Shown: piece after piece, positions 62,110 to 64,000 of the stretch | Layout of the letters: the number at the start of each line of letters is the position of its first letter | Numbering within the stretch: position 1 is the stretch's first letter | DNA from: Bacteroides stercoris ATCC 43183 | Lineage (GTDB): Bacteria > Bacteroidota > Bacteroidia > Bacteroidales > Bacteroidaceae | Reading direction: 5' to 3' | Assembly (NCBI RefSeq): GCF_025147325.1 | Contig: NZ_CP102262.1 | Location: 1,426,001 to 1,490,000, forward strand | Length of the DNA stretch: 64,000 bases | Translations under genes and position numbers: made by a program | Notes under the pieces: model-generated | Told to the model about the DNA's origin: nothing | Databases searched by the model: none | The model's input: the letters and a program-made list of their open reading frames with translations, nothing else

Positions 62110-63822
62110 TTACCAACCTGGGTTTTGGTTGAACTGGGTACACAAGTCCATTTCGCGTTGCGGAATAGGCATCAGTTCGTGCTGACCTTTTTTCGTGTAG
62201 TCGTATACTACATAGCTCGCAGAACTCCACCAGTTTTTCAATTCATTATATGTTTCTTGAATGGTCTCGTAGTAAATACCCCAACGTATTAAATCGAGAC
62301 GACGGTGACCTTCGAAAGCTAATTCATAGGCCCGTTCTTTATGAACAGCCTTTCGGAAAGTAGCTTGATCCATACCTTCTGGTAACGAATAGTTGCCCTT
62401 ATTTCCATAACCACGTTTCCGTACTTTATTAATAGCGGCATAAGCGTCTGTGGTAGGTCCGCCTTTCCACTCATTCAGTGCTTCTGCATATAGTAGCAGT
62501 ACATCCGCATAACGTAAAACATACCAGTTTACAGTTGATTTGTCGTTGTTGACAAAAGGTATACTTTCCATGTATTTATCAATATCCCATTTGGCCGGCG
62601 TGTAAGTTTGTTTGGCTTTTTGAGATTTTTCAGGATCTAAATCCTTGCTTAATGCTGTGGCTTCATCATCGGTTGGAATGTTGGCCGCTAAATAGTAATC
62701 GCCTAAATAAACTGCTCCGGTTTTGCTGTCATTGTGTCCATGTTTATAGTTGGCTATAGACAAATTTTGACGTCTGTCGGGACTTATGCCAGTGCTTGCA
62801 TCGGGTTGTGCCTCTTCTCTCCAATTAAGTACAAATGAATGAACAACCTGAACGTTGGCAGCAGTACTTCCGCTGCGACCGGCATCGACTGTGGTCTTTA
62901 CGCCGTTCCACTTTCCGATACGGCCTACAGGATCACTGTTTCCTGAATATGTGGGAGAATAGAAAGATACTTCAATTAAACTTTCTGTTGGGTCCCAAAT
63001 TCCGTTACAAGTATTTTCCCATAATTTTTCATAGTCAGTCAGCAAATCATGTTTGCCCGATTCAATTAGGATACGTGCTGTTTCCGCAGCTGCTTCCCAT
63101 TTGCTTGTGTCCTGTATGGGATATCCAGCCCAAGTGGCATATACTTTAGTGAGTAATCCCAAAGCTGCTCCTTTTGAAAAACGATAATCGTTACTACTAC
63201 GATAAGTGTCATCTTTGGCATATGGAAGAATATCGCAGGCATACAATAAATCGTCTTCGATAAATTTATAAACATCAACAGGGTCGGCTTGTACGAAAGT
63301 TGAGGGGTGTTGATTAGCCATAGCTGTATTAGTCATTAAAGGAATATTTCCCCAACGACGAACTAACTCAAAATAGTACAATGCTCGTAAAGCTCTTGCT
63401 TCGGCAATATAAATTGTTGCCAATTGTTTGTCGGATTCATTATACGAATCCATTTTCACAGAAATGCGTTCCAGAAAATCATTTGCATTATAGATTCCGC
63501 TATAAAGAGATGCCCATGAGGTCTGTACTTCAGCTTGTGAAGCAGAATATGCGTTCGTAGGAAGAATACGGAAATTTTCAGTTGTGCTTCCCTCTACTTG
63601 TGAAATATCTGTTCCCATAGAGAAATAAATGGATAGATGATGACCATACATTCCTTCTTCTATAGTAGAACGGTATACTCCAAGTAGTACATCTTGTGCC
63701 TCTTTGGCGTCATTCATATATTTATTTTTTTCTACTTCAGTGCTACTTTCTTCTTCCAGAGAACATGCAGCTGGAAGAAGGCATAAGGCTAAAATTCCTA
63801 TATAGTATATAAACTTTTTCAT
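62110..63822 (-). CDS. SusD/RagB-family lipoprotein of the heparin/heparan sulfate locus
   Basis: A 570-residue SusD homologue (LLPAAC, acylated Cys20). It shows typical segments: KNKYMNDAKEAQDVLLGVYR, SLYSGIYNANDFLERI, YIAEARALRALYYFELVRRW and GNIPLMTN. The C-terminal region has AVHKERAYELAFEGHRRLDL with IRWGIYYETI, then MPIPQREMDLCTQFNQNPGW. It lies 19 bases after the SusC stop at 63842. It binds heparin or heparan sulfate oligosaccharides at the surface and closes the SusC pore. The assignment of ligand rests on the downstream PL12, GH88 and sulfatase genes. Its AT-richer composition differs from that of the enzyme genes. Confidence 0.94.
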   Translation of the reverse strand: MKKFIYYIGILALCLLPAACSLEEESSTEVEKNKYMNDAKEAQDVLLGVYRSTIEEGMYGHHLSIYFSMGTDISQVEGSTTENFRILPTNAYSASQAEVQTSWASLYSGIYNANDFLERISVKMDSYNESDKQLATIYIAEARALRALYYFELVRRWGNIPLMTNTAMANQHPSTFVQADPVDVYKFIEDDLLYACDILPYAKDDTYRSSNDYRFSKGAALGLLTKVYATWAGYPIQDTSKWEAAAETARILIESGKHDLLTDYEKLWENTCNGIWDPTESLIEVSFYSPTYSGNSDPVGRIGKWNGVKTTVDAGRSGSTAANVQVVHSFVLNWREEAQPDASTGISPDRRQNLSIANYKHGHNDSKTGAVYLGDYYLAANIPTDDEATALSKDLDPEKSQKAKQTYTPAKWDIDKYMESIPFVNNDKSTVNWYVLRYADVLLLYAEALNEWKGGPTTDAYAAINKVRKRGYGNKGNYSLPEGMDQATFRKAVHKERAYELAFEGHRRLDLIRWGIYYETIQETYNELKNWWSSASYVVYDYTKKGQHELMPIPQREMDLCTQFNQNPGW

Positions 63823-63841
63823 ATGTATATTATTTTATGAA

Positions 63842-64000
63842 TTAGAATTGAAGGTCGATTCCTACTGTGAATACACGGCTCTTAGGATAAGCACCCCAGT
63901 CCAAGCCTGGCATCATTGGGTTGTTCAGACTATTGACTTCCGGGTCGTAGCCGCTGTAATTACTCAAACAGAACAGATTCTGACCGGTAGCATACACACG
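63842..64000 (-). CDS. SusC/RagA-family transporter of the heparin locus, C-terminal end only
   Basis: The minus-strand frame open at the right edge reads RVYATGQNLFCLSNYSGYD, then PEVNSLNNPMMPGLDWGAYP and KSRVFTVGIDLQF before a stop at 63842-63844. This is the standard SusC C-terminus (a VYxxGQNLF strand, a GxDPE turn and an aromatic end). Only about 52 residues are inside the window. It precedes susD by 19 bases, so it is the first or an early gene of the heparin operon. Confidence 0.92.
   Translation of the reverse strand, partial: RVYATGQNLFCLSNYSGYDPEVNSLNNPMMPGLDWGAYPKSRVFTVGIDLQF

Overview
The window looks like chromosome from a gut Bacteroides species. The evidence is three SusC/SusD pairs, many Bacteroidota-type lipoproteins (MKK..., short hydrophobic stretch, Cys), TAnnTTTG-like promoter boxes and a heparin/heparan sulfate degradation locus with a gene order I recall from B. 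thetaiotaomicron. I cannot name the species. No rRNA, tRNA, CRISPR array, integrase or insertion sequence was seen.

Layout. 1-3428 (+): end of mnmA, a secreted subtilase, and xseA-xseB. 3586-18098 (+): an ECF sigma factor, a FecR-type anti-sigma, a SusC with an N-terminal STN signalling domain, SusD, and five lipoproteins. Two of the five are predicted peptidases (an HExxH metallohydrolase and a clostripain-like C11 peptidase), so this looks like a locus for protein or peptide use rather than a glycan locus. 18099-18749: a 651-base gap with a terminator, a 22-base-period palindromic array and a promoter. 18750-25309 (+): ilvE, an MBL-fold hydrolase, trmB, mrp, a GH109-like oxidoreductase-fold lipoprotein and an SGNH hydrolase.

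25398-40796 (-): a nine-gene operon read from 40796 downward: SusC, SusD, a lipoprotein with a Calx-beta-like region, a BACON-like lipoprotein, two leucine-rich-repeat lipoproteins, a subtilase, a DUF1573 protein and a lipocalin-like lipoprotein. This is a second SusCD locus carrying a protease. 41246-43252 (+) is a divergent Fn3-like lipoprotein. 43398-46110 (-): a TonB receptor with a CxxC in its plug, preceded by a small His-rich membrane protein. This is probably a metal-uptake pair, with a palindrome inside its promoter.

46138-46541 holds a second 22-base-period palindromic array with a different core. 46542-48021 (+): an AraC regulator and a small protein that joins a sigma-region-4-like helix-turn-helix to an RNA polymerase alpha-CTD-like domain. 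48239-52900 (+): a collagen-like modular lipoprotein and two OmpA-family proteins. 53011-64000 (-): the heparin/heparan sulfate locus, read from the right edge: SusC (cut by the window), SusD, GH88, PL12, a Ser-type sulfatase, a DUF3604 PHP-like protein, a ROK kinase and an MFS permease.

How the genes work together. In the heparin locus, SusCD imports oligosaccharides, PL12 and GH88 cut them to monosaccharides, the sulfatase removes a sulfate, and ROK and MFS probably handle the released amino sugar. The DUF3604 member has no role I can assign. In the two protease loci, surface lipoproteins probably bind protein substrate, the peptidases cut it and SusCD imports the fragments. The most unusual signals are the two 22-base-period arrays, the alpha-CTD/sigma-4 mosaic protein, the operator-like palindrome between promoter boxes at 46142, and the long perfect hairpin between susD and GH88.
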